Positions 45,032 to 54,205 of a stretch of 64,000 bases of DNA are shown one piece after another (within the stretch, counting starts at the first letter, position 1; every line of letters begins with the position of its first letter). Made by a program: the position numbers and the translations under genes. The notes under the pieces are model-generated. The model had not been told where the DNA came from, made no database searches, and saw only the letters and a list, made by a program, of their open reading frames with translations. This DNA comes from Cyclobacterium xiamenense (GTDB lineage Bacteria > Bacteroidota > Bacteroidia > Cytophagales > Cyclobacteriaceae). The stretch spans positions 124,001 through 188,000 of the forward strand of contig NZ_WIOK01000006.1 in the NCBI RefSeq assembly GCF_009467825.1. The letters are read 5' to 3'.

Positions 45032-45693
45032 CCCCGAAATAGGTCCCCTCCCCTGCAGACCAAGTGCATGGACTTAAAGGACAATCGTGTATGGTATTAC
45101 TTTCGTACCCCGAATCGACCTGCCGGCTTCAAATTCCTCGCGTTTGCGGATGCGTGGGTAATTTCCGAGGGCTGTAAACCTCACTAGAACCAAGCGGATG
45201 TTGCCACAGGAGAAAAAAGCAGGTCAATGGTTGTAGGACTCGGGTTTTTTTGGAAAGTCAAACGACGCAGGAGAAATAGGGAAGGGAACCGAATCAATTT
45301 TGGTTCCAATTCATTCCCAATCAAAAAGATACCCAATTCGCCAATTGCCGCACGAAATTTATTCCTCCATTTAAAAAAATTAACGAACTTAGGGTTTTAC
45401 CTTGCACCCGGTAATTCCTCGCCATGAGGTTTGTCGGATAGTAAAAAAAGGCATTTATTAGTAATAGCAGACGACGAAAAACCTGGGAACTAACGACCTG
45501 ATTACCGCTGTCTAAACCTCGTTTTGTGCAGAAATCAAAACTACCATTCTTATACCAAATGCCAAAAACCGCTTCATTTTCAAAAGATGTACGATCTGTC
45601 ACCCGGCGAGCTGTTTGTAGGAAACGAGCCGTTTACAATAACTTCTGGGCTGCAAATACAGGATGTGCGAGCGGCGCTTAAGACGTGTTGAAT
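45032..45693. other. Gene-free stretch upstream of the two-gene island
   Basis: About 660 bases without a supportable gene. The only intact ATG reading frame of note is 45068-45187 (39 codons, unrecognised). No tRNA, integrase or clear attachment site was seen. Composition shifts to more AT about halfway, towards the AlbA_2 gene. This may be a degraded or inserted boundary of the 45.7-47.9 kb island. Confidence 0.4.
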
Positions 45694-46887
45694 ATGGACA
45701 TAGAATTAGTAAAATCATTAATAAGGGACCTGGAGTCGGACCGGATTGAGCGGACCGTTTCATTTCGTGAAGACAAGCTTGGCCCAGCAGTTTGCGCTTT
45801 TGCCAATGATTTTCCAAATCACCGTAAATCGGGCTATCTTTTGTTAGGGGTAAACGATAATGGGGAGACTGCTGGCATTAGGATCGGAGATGAAGAACTC
45901 CAGAAAATTGGAAGTGTAAAATCAAATGGCAATGTTTTGCCACAGCCTTCCCTGGTGGTGAGTCCGGTGTTTTCTATAGGTGGTGGCGATGTGGTCGCAG
46001 TGGAAGTAAAGCCATCCAATTATCCTCCTGTCAGGTTTAATGGCCGATGTCATATTCGCGTAGGCCCGAGAAAAGTGGTTGCCAGTAGTGAAGAAGAGCG
46101 GCTTTTAACAGAGCGGAGAGCTTCATTTGCAAAAACGTACGATTTGGTTCCTGCATTAGGCGCAACATTGCGAGATATTAGTTTGGAACATTTCAAGATC
46201 AATTACCTTCCAAACGCAATTGATAAGGACGTCCTTGAGGAGAATGGGCGGACGATTGAAGAACAACTTGCTTCGCTTCGATTTTTCGATGCACAACATC
46301 AATGTCCTACGAATGCGGGCATTCTACTTTTCGGATTGAATCCCGAGTTCTATTTACCGGGGGCGTATATTCAATACGTCAAATTCGATGGAGACCAAAT
46401 GACAGCTGATGTTCTGTTTGAGAAAAAGTTTTCCGGTGCGCTGGCGACGGAGTTAGGCTTGTTGGATGGTTTTATCAAATCAAACATTTTAAAAAGTAAG
46501 CCGAGGAGAGTAGATGCATTACAAGAACAAACCATCACCAATTACCCGTATTGGGCACTCCGGGAATTGGCTATGAATGCGATTATTCACCGAAATTACG
46601 AATCCAACGCACCGATATACGTTTATGAATTTACAGACAGAATAGAGATCATAAATCCAGGGGGATTATTTGGCGAGGTTACTCCTCAAAATTTTCCAAA
46701 TGCAAGTGACTACAGAAATGTGGTCCTGGCGGAGGCTTTGAAAATACTTGGTTATGTAAATCGTTTTAACTATGGTGTAAAGAGAGCTAAAATTGAATTA
46801 GAAAAAAATGGTAACGGCGAACCAGATTTTGATTTAAGTCTCACAACTAAGTTCAAGGTTACAATACCCATAAACCAAGAATGGTAA
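45694..46887 (+). CDS. AlbA_2 / HATPase_c_4 protein (RecG-like, Schlafen-type DNA-binding)
   Basis: 397 residues from the ATG at 45694; GTG at 45685 is also in frame. The N-terminal AlbA_2 domain (about 8-115) shows RTVSFREDKLGPAVCAFAND and GYLLLGVNDNGETAGI. The C-terminal ATPase-like HATPase_c_4 domain (about 270-385) shows WALRELAMNAIIHRNYE, YEFTDRIEIINPGGLFG and VVLAEALKILGYVNRFNYG. There is no C-terminal winged helix, unlike many relatives annotated as transcriptional regulators. The gene is AT-richer than its neighbours (a hand count of 46801-46860 gives 21 G/C of 60). The ParA-like gene starts one base after its stop, so it is translationally coupled. Confidence 0.85.
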   Translation: MDIELVKSLIRDLESDRIERTVSFREDKLGPAVCAFANDFPNHRKSGYLLLGVNDNGETAGIRIGDEELQKIGSVKSNGNVLPQPSLVVSPVFSIGGGDVVAVEVKPSNYPPVRFNGRCHIRVGPRKVVASSEEERLLTERRASFAKTYDLVPALGATLRDISLEHFKINYLPNAIDKDVLEENGRTIEEQLASLRFFDAQHQCPTNAGILLFGLNPEFYLPGAYIQYVKFDGDQMTADVLFEKKFSGALATELGLLDGFIKSNILKSKPRRVDALQEQTITNYPYWALRELAMNAIIHRNYESNAPIYVYEFTDRIEIINPGGLFGEVTPQNFPNASDYRNVVLAEALKILGYVNRFNYGVKRAKIELEKNGNGEPDFDLSLTTKFKVTIPINQEW

Positions 46888-46888
46888 T

Positions 46889-47863
46889 ATGAGAAAGATA
46901 ACGTTTTTCAACAACAAAGGTGGAGTAGGCAAAACCACCACGGTATACCATGTTGCCTGGATGCTATCGGAAATGGGTATAAAAACGATTGCTGTTGATT
47001 TAGACCCCCAATCCAACCTGACTTCAATGTTTCTCACCGGGGAGCGACTTGAGGAAATCTATGAAAACGCACTTCCAGTTACTGTACTTGACGCTATAAA
47101 CCCTATTGTAAATGGAGATCCGGCTGTCCCTGTTCATCTAGAAGAAATCAATGATTATCTTCGACTAATCCCGGGGAACCTCGCCCTTTCGACGTTTGAG
47201 GATACGCTCAGTGATGCATGGCTGAAATGTCTGAATAGTGAAATCTATTCTTTCCGGATAACCAGTATTTTTAAAACCATTTTGGATGAGGCAGCAAATC
47301 GCTTCGGAGCGGACGTCATACTGATTGATGTAGGGCCAAACCTTGGAGCAATAAATAGAGCGGTTACCATTAGTTCCGACTACATCGTTATGCCCGTTGC
47401 TTCTGACCTATTTTCAATTCAGGGGATAAAAAACCTGGGCACCACGCTTAATGCATGGAAAAGACAATGGGGCCAGCGTAAAGAGCTTAAACCGACAAAT
47501 CTCACGGTTGCCATACCAGAGAATGGTATGTTGCCTGCGGGGTATATTGTCATGCAATATTCAGCCAAAGAAAGCAAGCCGGTAAAATCTTATTTAAAAT
47601 GGGCAAATAGAATTCCCAAAGTTTATTCAGAATTTGTAACGAGCATCCACGTAATGGATACGTTAAGCATAGAGGAAGACAGTAATTGCATCGGACTGCT
47701 CAAACATTTTAGAAGTCTGGCCCCCATGTCTATGGAAGCTCACAAGCCCATTTTTCTTTTGAAGCCTGCTGATGGCGCAATAGGCGCTCATGTATATGCG
47801 GTTAAATTTAGCTACACTGAGTTCGAAAGCTTAACCAATAACATTCTTTCAAAGTGTCCCTAG
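46889..47863 (+). CDS. ParA-like AAA ATPase, partner of AlbA_2 gene
   Basis: 324 residues. The deviant Walker A is NNKGGVGKTTTVYHVAWML, followed by VDLDPQSNLTSMFL and Walker B DVILIDVGPNLG. A longer C-terminal half follows (residues 210-324), with PAGYIVMQYSAKESKPVKSY and WANRIPKVYSEFVTS, which is absent from simple ParA proteins. No parB or centromere-like repeat is near, so a role in plasmid partition is doubtful. It is coupled to the AlbA_2 gene; the two likely form one complex. Codon use is AT-richer than purE/purK. Confidence 0.85.
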   Translation: MRKITFFNNKGGVGKTTTVYHVAWMLSEMGIKTIAVDLDPQSNLTSMFLTGERLEEIYENALPVTVLDAINPIVNGDPAVPVHLEEINDYLRLIPGNLALSTFEDTLSDAWLKCLNSEIYSFRITSIFKTILDEAANRFGADVILIDVGPNLGAINRAVTISSDYIVMPVASDLFSIQGIKNLGTTLNAWKRQWGQRKELKPTNLTVAIPENGMLPAGYIVMQYSAKESKPVKSYLKWANRIPKVYSEFVTSIHVMDTLSIEEDSNCIGLLKHFRSLAPMSMEAHKPIFLLKPADGAIGAHVYAVKFSYTEFESLTNNILSKCP

Positions 47864-48118
47864 GGCTGTCAACTCGGAGTAATCGATTACCACCACATTG
47901 CTACATGAATCACACTAGATATACCGGTTGAAAACCCGTTAACCTTTCTACCGTTCCCAATAGACCCAAGCTGAAAAATATTCAATGAAGGCTTCAGGTA
48001 CCGGATGCAACGTTTTTCCATTCGTCGCGACTGAGTTCCGGGAAACGTGATTTCAAGCTTGGCTGCCACGGTATTCACAGCGCATTTGTCCGTAGGCACC
48101 GCGGACCTAAATCGGGAT

Positions 48119-48637
48119 TTATTCCCCCAAAATTTCCTTCCAGCCCTTTTGCTCGATTTCCCGAGCGCTTGCCTCTACTTTCGTTTTCAGGGAGTTTTTG
48201 AAAGTGGCAAGGCGATCGCCTACTGCCCCATCAAAGGCTCCGACGATGGAAGCAGCCAGGATACCGGCATTTTTTGCCCCATTTAGTGCCACGGTGGCCA
48301 CAGGAATACCCGAAGGCATCTGCAGAATGGACAGAATGCTGTCCCAGCCATCGATGGAGTTGGAGGACTTGACCGGAACACCGATGACCGGTAAGGTGGT
48401 CAGCGAAGCCACCATTCCCGGCAAATGGGCTGCCCCACCAGCTCCGGCGATGATCACCTTTAGTCCCCGTTCACGCGCCTTCTCCGCATACTCAATCATC
48501 CGCCCCGGTGTACGGTGGGCCGATACGATCGTCAACTCGTAACCTACCTCGATCTCTTCCAAAAATTTTGCCGCCTCTGCCATGACCGGCAAATCGGACT
48601 GACTGCCCATGATGATTCCTACCTGAACCTTACTCAT
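48119..48637 (-). CDS. purE: N5-carboxyaminoimidazole ribonucleotide mutase
   Basis: 172 residues, cytoplasmic, purine biosynthesis. Family signatures are VGIIMGSQSDLPVMAEA at the N-terminus and VSAHRTPGRMIEYAEKAR, with the later AGAGGAAHLPGMVASLTTLPVIGVP. It isomerises the product of PurK. Start ATG at 48637 overlaps the purK stop by 4 bases, so the operon is purK-purE. The gene follows 255 bases of unassigned sequence after the ParA-like gene. Confidence 0.97.
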   Translation of the reverse strand: MSKVQVGIIMGSQSDLPVMAEAAKFLEEIEVGYELTIVSAHRTPGRMIEYAEKARERGLKVIIAGAGGAAHLPGMVASLTTLPVIGVPVKSSNSIDGWDSILSILQMPSGIPVATVALNGAKNAGILAASIVGAFDGAVGDRLATFKNSLKTKVEASAREIEQKGWKEILGE

Positions 48638-49776
48638 GCTTTTATCTTGATTAGTTCTTTGATTCGCTGTGCTTTTTCTCTCAATCGACCCATATCCGCT
48701 TCCAATACGGTCACGTGACCCATTTTTCGAAAAGGCTTGGTTAGTTTTTTTCCGTAGAGATGCAGGTACACGCCCTTTTCCTGAATGGCTTCGTCCAGCC
48801 CCTCCACCAGCGCTTCACCGGTATAGCCGGCTTCACCCAGCAGGTTGACCATGGCCGCGCCGCTGCGAATACCCGTATCCCCCAAAGGCATGCCCATGAC
48901 CGCCCGCAGGTGTTGTTCAAACTGAGAGGTGAAATTGGCTTCGATGGTATGATGCCCGCTATTGTGTGGACGAGGGGCTATTTCATTCACGAGGATTTCG
49001 CCAGATTTGGTGACAAATAACTCCACGGCAAGCAACCCCACCATGTCTAATTTTTCGATTACTTTCAGCGCCAGCGCCTGTGCCTTCTGATCGGTTTCCG
49101 GCGAGATTTCCGCAGGGGAAAACAAAAACTCTACCAAATTGTGTACGGGATGAAAGGCGCACTCCACCGACGGGAACGTTTTTACCGCTCCATGTTCGTT
49201 TCGTGCTACAATCACCGCCAGTTCTTTGTCAAAATCTACAAATTTTTCCAGCAGACCCGGCACATCAAAGGCCCTCCCAATCGCGCCAGCGTCCGGAATG
49301 GTTTGTACCCCCCGGCCATCGTATCCTTCTTTTCCCAATTTATGCACCGCCGGCAAAAAATCCAGGTGTCGTGCCACATCGGCTTTGTTTTCCGTCAGCA
49401 CAAACGGCGCTGTAGGAATGCCCTGATCCTGGTAAAATTGCTTTTGGGTTCGTTTGTCCTGAATCAATTCAATCACACGGGGTTGGGGAAAAACTTTCTT
49501 ACCTTCCTGCTCCAGTTGGTACAACGCAGCGGTATTTACATGTTCTATTTCTATGGAAATCACATCGCATGTTTTCCCAAATGCATAGACGGTGTCGTAG
49601 TCTTTCAAATCTCCCTGCACAAACGTACGGCAAAGATTTTTGCAGGGGGCCTCCGGATCCGGATCCATTATATGGACAGTTAGGTTATAATTGATGGCGG
49701 ACTGGATGAGCATTCGCCCGAGTTGTCCCCCACCTAAAATGCCAAGTACTTGTTGCTGGTAATTCGCTTGCCCCAT
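48634..49776 (-). CDS. purK: N5-carboxyaminoimidazole ribonucleotide synthase
   Basis: 380 residues, ATP-grasp enzyme forming N5-CAIR from AIR, bicarbonate and ATP. The first residues VLGILGGGQLGRMLIQSAINY are the family N-terminus. ATP-grasp landmarks are AVHKLGKEGYDGRGVQTI and EKFVDFDKELAVIVARN. Late VNEIAPRPHNSGHHT is diagnostic. It leads the operon, with purE overlapping by 4 bases. It is preceded, across a terminator-bearing gap, by the small membrane gene on the same strand. Confidence 0.97.
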   Translation of the reverse strand: MGQANYQQQVLGILGGGQLGRMLIQSAINYNLTVHIMDPDPEAPCKNLCRTFVQGDLKDYDTVYAFGKTCDVISIEIEHVNTAALYQLEQEGKKVFPQPRVIELIQDKRTQKQFYQDQGIPTAPFVLTENKADVARHLDFLPAVHKLGKEGYDGRGVQTIPDAGAIGRAFDVPGLLEKFVDFDKELAVIVARNEHGAVKTFPSVECAFHPVHNLVEFLFSPAEISPETDQKAQALALKVIEKLDMVGLLAVELFVTKSGEILVNEIAPRPHNSGHHTIEANFTSQFEQHLRAVMGMPLGDTGIRSGAAMVNLLGEAGYTGEALVEGLDEAIQEKGVYLHLYGKKLTKPFRKMGHVTVLEADMGRLREKAQRIKELIKIKA

Positions 49777-49837
49777 TTAACTGGTTTTGATTGGTTCTTC
49801 CTCCCAAAAATAGGGATAAATACCGAATGGAAATAAA

Positions 49838-49861
49838 AAAACCGCCGGTAAAGGCGGTTTT
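49838..49861 (-). terminator. Terminator of the small membrane gene
   Basis: AAACCGCC (49839-49846) pairs with GGCGGTTT (49853-49860), and on the minus strand it is followed by a T-rich run (49832-49839 read in reverse complement). It lies between the lmo0937-like gene and purK. Confidence 0.75.
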
Positions 49862-49885
49862 CGTTCGCAATAGTAAGCTGGATAA

Positions 49886-50038
49886 CTATACCGATCTACC
49901 GCCTATCAGGCGAAACAGCACGGCTATTACAGCCAGGACCAATAAAATGTGGATCAATCCTCCGACGCTATACACAAAAGCTCCAAAAATCCATCCGATG
50001 ACCAGGATGATGGCGATGATATACAATAACGAGTTCAT
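49886..50038 (-). CDS. 50-residue membrane protein, lmo0937 family
   Basis: An ATG at 50038-50036 opens 50 codons ending with TAG at 49888-49886. The product has two hydrophobic stretches, MNSLLYIIAIILVIGWIFGA and LIHILLVLAVIAVLFRLIGG, ending GRSV. That fits the widespread lmo0937/DUF5670-like family of tiny inner-membrane proteins. The function is unknown; members are often stress induced. A terminator lies immediately downstream. Confidence 0.8.
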   Translation of the reverse strand: MNSLLYIIAIILVIGWIFGAFVYSVGGLIHILLVLAVIAVLFRLIGGRSV

Positions 50039-50106
50039 AGTGGTGTTGGTTAATATTGGTTATAAATTTTATTCAAATAGTACCAATAGTTGTGCCAAAA
50101 AGAATT

Positions 50107-51888
50107 TCACACGTTATCCGGTGCTGGTTTGGAGAGCCGAATACCCATAAGTTCCATCAGCTTTTGTGCATTAAAATTGGGACAGGGACCGGGCTTGATC
50201 CGGTAGTCAAAAACAATCTCCTCTTTTCGTATATCGTGGTGAAAACTATAATTCACCAGGGCCGGCATCTCACTTTCCATCTCGCTCAATTCGATATCAT
50301 GGGTCGAAATAATCCCCTTGGAAGAACTTGCCGCCAACTGCCGAATCAAGGCCTCGCTACCCATAATCCGATCTGCTGTGTTGGTCCCCTTCAGGATTTC
50401 GTCCAACAAATAAAATACGGGCTTTCCAGATGCCGCCTGGTCCAGCAATCCCTTGATCCGCGCAAGCTCGGCATAAAAAGAACTTACGCTCTCTCCCAGG
50501 CTATCGGTATTTCGCATGCTGGTGTACAATTGAAATGGACCGCTGACCATCGCCGCCGCAAAGGGCGGCATGCCCATTCCGGCCAAAACCACGTTGATTC
50601 CCGCCGTCCGCATAAACGTGGTCTTCCCGGACATATTTGATCCGGTGAGCAACACCACCTGATGCTCCACGTTGAAGTCAAAATCATTGGCAACGCAATC
50701 ACTGGGTTTGATGAGGGGATGTTTGACCTCCTTAAATTGCAATTCCTCTTTGGTAGACCAATGCACCGCCGCATCCAACCCTTCCTCCCGAATACAGGCA
50801 GCAAGGGAAACCAGGCCTTCCCAGTGTTCAAAGGTCTCCTCCCATTCTTTCATCTTCGTCCCGACATTCTTCTGCCACTGAACCAAGCGATATAGGACAT
50901 AAAAGTCCGTCCAAAAAAAGATATTAAAAATAAGGTACATCATATTGGTTCGGTTTTCGACCAGGAAGGTGATGCTTTCCAGCTGCGCCAGGGCCCTGGA
51001 AGCAAGAAAACCATCACCCCTTACCGGCTGCTGAAAACGCAACAACAAGGGATGACGAAATTCCTGCCTCTCCAACAAATCAGCCCAGGCCTGCAGCGTT
51101 TTCAAATCACTATCGTTCGGAAGGGCTTTCATGGCCGCCATCAATGGTCGGAATACCGCTCCCAGTAACAGCAACCCTACTCCGATAAAAAAACTCAAGT
51201 AGGCACTGGAAATCATACCAAACAAAACACCAAAAAGAACGGCAAGTCCCAGGATCGGACCGATCCACAGTGGCAGGAAAAAAAATGCCTTCCAATAAAT
51301 CGGCTTTTTCAACCAGTTGTAAAAGCCCGCTTTGGATTTTTCTTGCTTCAAAAAAGCCTTTCCCAGTGCTTCGAACACCGTCAAAAAATCACCATTTGCG
51401 CTCAATTCGAGCAAGGCCTCTCGCTTTTCCTTTGCCTCCGCCGGAGATAGTGGATGCTTCATCCACTGGGCCAGAAGGCTTCGCCCACCCTGACTAACTG
51501 TGTGATTAAGCAATTGAAAAAGAGAATGGTCTCCAAAAAGATCCAGGTCGCTCGAATACGGATGCCGTGCCTCTATAAAATCAGCCCCGGTATCGAATCC
51601 AGCAAATTGTCTTTCCTTGCGCTTTTTCCGGAAACCCTCCATTTCTAGCACGGAAAGATAAAAGCGCTCCAGGTCCTTCTGCCGATTAAACCGAAAAATC
51701 AATCCCACAAACAGGGCACTCATCGGCAAAAACAGCAAGGCGAGCCAATGCACTTCGGAAATCCCTACAATCAGCACCGCCGCCATGGCAAAGAACAGCA
51801 CCAATCTTGCGGCAGAAAGCAGTAGCGCTTTTTCCCGAGCATCTTTCAGCGACTTTTCCGGCTCCTTTAAATCAAAATTGGTCTTCAT
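50107..51888 (-). CDS. MutS-like ATPase with N-terminal membrane segments
   Basis: 593 residues. Hydrophobic segments occupy about 27-65 and again near 195-245 (LWIGPILGLAVLFGVLFGM, LSFFIGVGLLLLGAVF), so the protein is probably membrane-bound. The C-terminal MutS domain V has Walker A LTGSNMSGKTTFMRTAG near 418, the following DSLGESVSSFYAELARIK, Walker B VFYLLDEILKGTN and STHDIEL. The mismatch-recognition domain of MutS is absent. It is neither MutS1 nor MutS2 by layout; similar Bacteroidetes proteins have no known role. It is a single gene with an AT-rich leader upstream. Confidence 0.88.
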   Translation of the reverse strand: MKTNFDLKEPEKSLKDAREKALLLSAARLVLFFAMAAVLIVGISEVHWLALLFLPMSALFVGLIFRFNRQKDLERFYLSVLEMEGFRKKRKERQFAGFDTGADFIEARHPYSSDLDLFGDHSLFQLLNHTVSQGGRSLLAQWMKHPLSPAEAKEKREALLELSANGDFLTVFEALGKAFLKQEKSKAGFYNWLKKPIYWKAFFFLPLWIGPILGLAVLFGVLFGMISSAYLSFFIGVGLLLLGAVFRPLMAAMKALPNDSDLKTLQAWADLLERQEFRHPLLLRFQQPVRGDGFLASRALAQLESITFLVENRTNMMYLIFNIFFWTDFYVLYRLVQWQKNVGTKMKEWEETFEHWEGLVSLAACIREEGLDAAVHWSTKEELQFKEVKHPLIKPSDCVANDFDFNVEHQVVLLTGSNMSGKTTFMRTAGINVVLAGMGMPPFAAAMVSGPFQLYTSMRNTDSLGESVSSFYAELARIKGLLDQAASGKPVFYLLDEILKGTNTADRIMGSEALIRQLAASSSKGIISTHDIELSEMESEMPALVNYSFHHDIRKEEIVFDYRIKPGPCPNFNAQKLMELMGIRLSKPAPDNV

Positions 51889-52366
51889 GAACGAGATGAT
51901 TGGATGGTTGAAAGGCTAAAGATAAAAAGAATTTTACGGGCACCATGCTGCGCGCACCCGCCGCGCAAGGAAACCAAAATAGCAGATCTCCGCCGGGTTA
52001 CCTAAGCAAAAAAACAACCGGGGATCTTTGCCCTCATAACCTGCGGAGAATCAGCTCCCCCACAAAAACAAAAGCCCCCCTTCTTTGATGTAAATTTAAT
52101 TTTTTTTAGTTTTCGTTATGTTTTTTTATGTCCAAACAAGCCATAAAGCAGTCATAATGGAGCACCATTGATTTCAACGTCATTTTTATAGCCGGAAAGG
52201 GCAGTTTTTAGCCCATATCGGCGGCTATATCCTAATTTTTGTTTTTCAAAATCAAATATATGTTTTGTTAATTTTCAAAGTGAAATAATTTGTAAAAGCT
52301 TGGTTTTTAATCCTTTTCCATACTACATTTCGTACATAAACAAAAGGTCATTGATTTACGATCACA
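51889..52366. other. Gene-free stretch
   Basis: 478 bases between divergent genes. The left half has GC-rich structure-prone sequence (51940-52060), and the right half is AT-rich. An imperfect hairpin around 51982-52029 (AGATCTCC with GGGGATCT, plus GGTT with AACC) is seen, without a known RNA family. Promoter-like TTTG at 52264-52267 and ATAATTTG at 52284-52291 precede the lipoprotein gene. No ORF is supportable. Confidence 0.35.
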
Positions 52367-53167
52367 ATGGGAACACCGAAATTTACGTTGGGTAGGTGGT
52401 TTGTGTGGGCTATCCCGTTTCTGCTACTTTCCTGCCATTCCGCAGAAGAGGTGGAATTGGAAAATGCCGCTGGCATGGTTTCCTCCGAAGAGATGGCAAA
52501 CATGATGGGCTTGTTGGAGGAGTTGGACCTGCTGGTATTTTCAGCCATGATGCAGCAGGATTTGACTCAAGGAAAAATTTCACCTATTCTGGATGTATCC
52601 AGTTGCCCGGGCTCGGTCATCATGCGGGACGAGAAAAACAGCCGGATAAAGGTGGATTACGGTAGTGGCTGTGTCGACGAAAGAGGTCTTCAGAAAAAAG
52701 GAGTCGTTACCATCGCTTATACCGATTCCTTTCTGATAAAAGGCAGCAGTGTTACCATCGGTTTTGAAAATTTTTCCTTGAACGGACGAAAGTTGGACGG
52801 AACAAGAAAATTGGAAAATTTGGGCTTTCAGTCCGAAAAAAGGCGTATCCGGTTTTCTTCCGTTATCAGTGATTTTCAATTTACCTCCCTAACAGGAGAA
52901 ACGTACCGCCTGGATCACTCGCAAATCAAAGATTTGCATCTTTCTACGGAGGAAACAGGATTTCGGATTTACCTGGAAGGATACGGGACGGTATCGACCA
53001 TTGCGGGAGAAAAGACGTCGTTTGAAATAATACATCCGGTAGTATACCTGCAGGAATGCATGGCTTCCGGAAACCCCATCCCCTCTCAGGGTAGTTTGCA
53101 GCTCCGGGGAGGAAATCAACAGGTGCTACTTACCTTCGACTCGGGTAATTGTAGCAACAAGCGTTGA
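52367..53167 (+). CDS. Putative lipoprotein, function unknown
   Basis: 266 residues. Signal AIPFLLLSC at about 16-24 is a lipobox, so it is lipidated. The mature part contains ELDLLVFSAMMQQDLTQGK, then a Ser/Gly/Thr-rich beta region with repeated SVTIGFENFSLNGRKLDGT and TSLTGETYRLDHSQIKDL. Several Cys residues (CPGS, GCVDE, QECMAS, SGNCSN) could form disulfides. No family is recognised; distant resemblance to Bacteroidetes DUF-containing lipoproteins only. It is followed by a strong terminator. Confidence 0.65.
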   Translation: MGTPKFTLGRWFVWAIPFLLLSCHSAEEVELENAAGMVSSEEMANMMGLLEELDLLVFSAMMQQDLTQGKISPILDVSSCPGSVIMRDEKNSRIKVDYGSGCVDERGLQKKGVVTIAYTDSFLIKGSSVTIGFENFSLNGRKLDGTRKLENLGFQSEKRRIRFSSVISDFQFTSLTGETYRLDHSQIKDLHLSTEETGFRIYLEGYGTVSTIAGEKTSFEIIHPVVYLQECMASGNPIPSQGSLQLRGGNQQVLLTFDSGNCSNKR

Positions 53168-53262
53168 AAAAGAGCTTATTTTTTTGAAGATTGATTACGA
53201 GTGGGTTGGAAGAGAAGTTGGTTAATTTTGGTAGTTGGTTAATTTTTTAATGTAGGGTTTAC

Positions 53263-53306
53263 CCGGAGCCTCTTAACTTGGTAGTGTCAGAGGCTCCGGC
53301 TTTTTT
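53263..53306 (+). terminator. Terminator of lipoprotein gene
   Basis: CCGGAGCCTCT (53263-53273) pairs perfectly with AGAGGCTCCGG (53289-53299), then C and TTTTTT (53301-53306). The T-run overlaps the stop of the convergent mscS gene. Strong Rho-independent type. Confidence 0.85.
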
Positions 53307-54156
53307 ACCCTTTTATTTCAGGCTTTCCCTCCGGGAAAAAATGGTGCACATCTCGCTGAGGAAAAGGAACTTCAATGGCGTTCGCTTCCAATGATTCCTT
53401 TATAGCCTCCATGTTGTCCCAAAAAACCGGCCATAGATCGTCGGCATTGGCCCAACACCGGACGGTGAGATCCAACGAATTGTCGCCAAAATTAGTAAAG
53501 TAAACCGCGGGTGCGGGATCACCGTGTATCCGTTCGTCCTTTTTTAAGGTATCCAGAATGACCTGTCTGGTCTTTTTCAAATCGGTACCATAGGCTACCC
53601 CTACCGCCATGTCAATCCGACGGGTTGGTTTTATGGAAAAGTTAACGATGCTGTTGTTGGCAAGCGCGCCATTGGGAATGGTTACCACCTTGTTGTCAAA
53701 ATTCCGAACCGTGGTATAAAGAATGGCAATTTTTTCGACCGAGCCTAGGGTGCCCTGCGCCTCGATGGTGTCGCCCACTTTAAACGGTTTAAAGATTAGA
53801 ATCAGTATTCCCCCGGCGAAGTTGGCCAGTGAGCCCTGAAGCGCCAGGCCAACGGCCAAACCGGCGGCACCCAATACGGCAATAAACGCGGTCACCTCCA
53901 CACCCAGCGTAGAAAGAACGGCGAGAATCAGCACGATATACAGCAAGCCCTTCAAAAAACTGTTTAAAAACGACGCAAGGGAGGGCTCCACCTCGTACTT
54001 GATAAAAATCCTATCGGTAGCGCGTAGTGTAAAGTTGATCACCCATTTACCGATAAAATATACGAGTAAGGCAATAAGTATGCTTTTTACGGCCGTTAAA
54101 AGCAGTGGGACAATATTTTCTAGAAGCCCCTCAAAATCAAGGTTATCCAATTCCAT
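53305..54156 (-). CDS. Small-conductance mechanosensitive channel (MscS family)
   Basis: 283 residues. Three N-terminal membrane helices, including the pore-lining TM3 with GAAGLAVGLALQGSLANFAGGILIL (residues ~95-119), precede the beta domain with FKVGDTIEAQGTLGSVEKI and KVVTIPNGALANNSIVNFS. It opens under membrane tension on osmotic downshock. The length matches short MscS members. Convergent with the lipoprotein gene and 49 bases from the methyltransferase gene, which is on the same strand upstream. Confidence 0.93.
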   Translation of the reverse strand: MELDNLDFEGLLENIVPLLLTAVKSILIALLVYFIGKWVINFTLRATDRIFIKYEVEPSLASFLNSFLKGLLYIVLILAVLSTLGVEVTAFIAVLGAAGLAVGLALQGSLANFAGGILILIFKPFKVGDTIEAQGTLGSVEKIAILYTTVRNFDNKVVTIPNGALANNSIVNFSIKPTRRIDMAVGVAYGTDLKKTRQVILDTLKKDERIHGDPAPAVYFTNFGDNSLDLTVRCWANADDLWPVFWDNMEAIKESLEANAIEVPFPQRDVHHFFPEGKPEIKG

Positions 54157-54205
54157 AGTCTAATTAAAATTTTGGTTAAAATTATGTCAAAATAGAATTT
54201 TTTTT

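Noticed and set aside
45068-45187. 39-codon plus-strand ORF in the gap before the AlbA_2 gene
   Set aside because: It is short, unrecognised and has no promoter or neighbour relationship to support it.
47887-48099. 70-residue minus-strand ORF between the ParA-like gene and purE
   Set aside because: No family is recognised and nothing supports it beyond being open; it could be a gene remnant, but I cannot show it.
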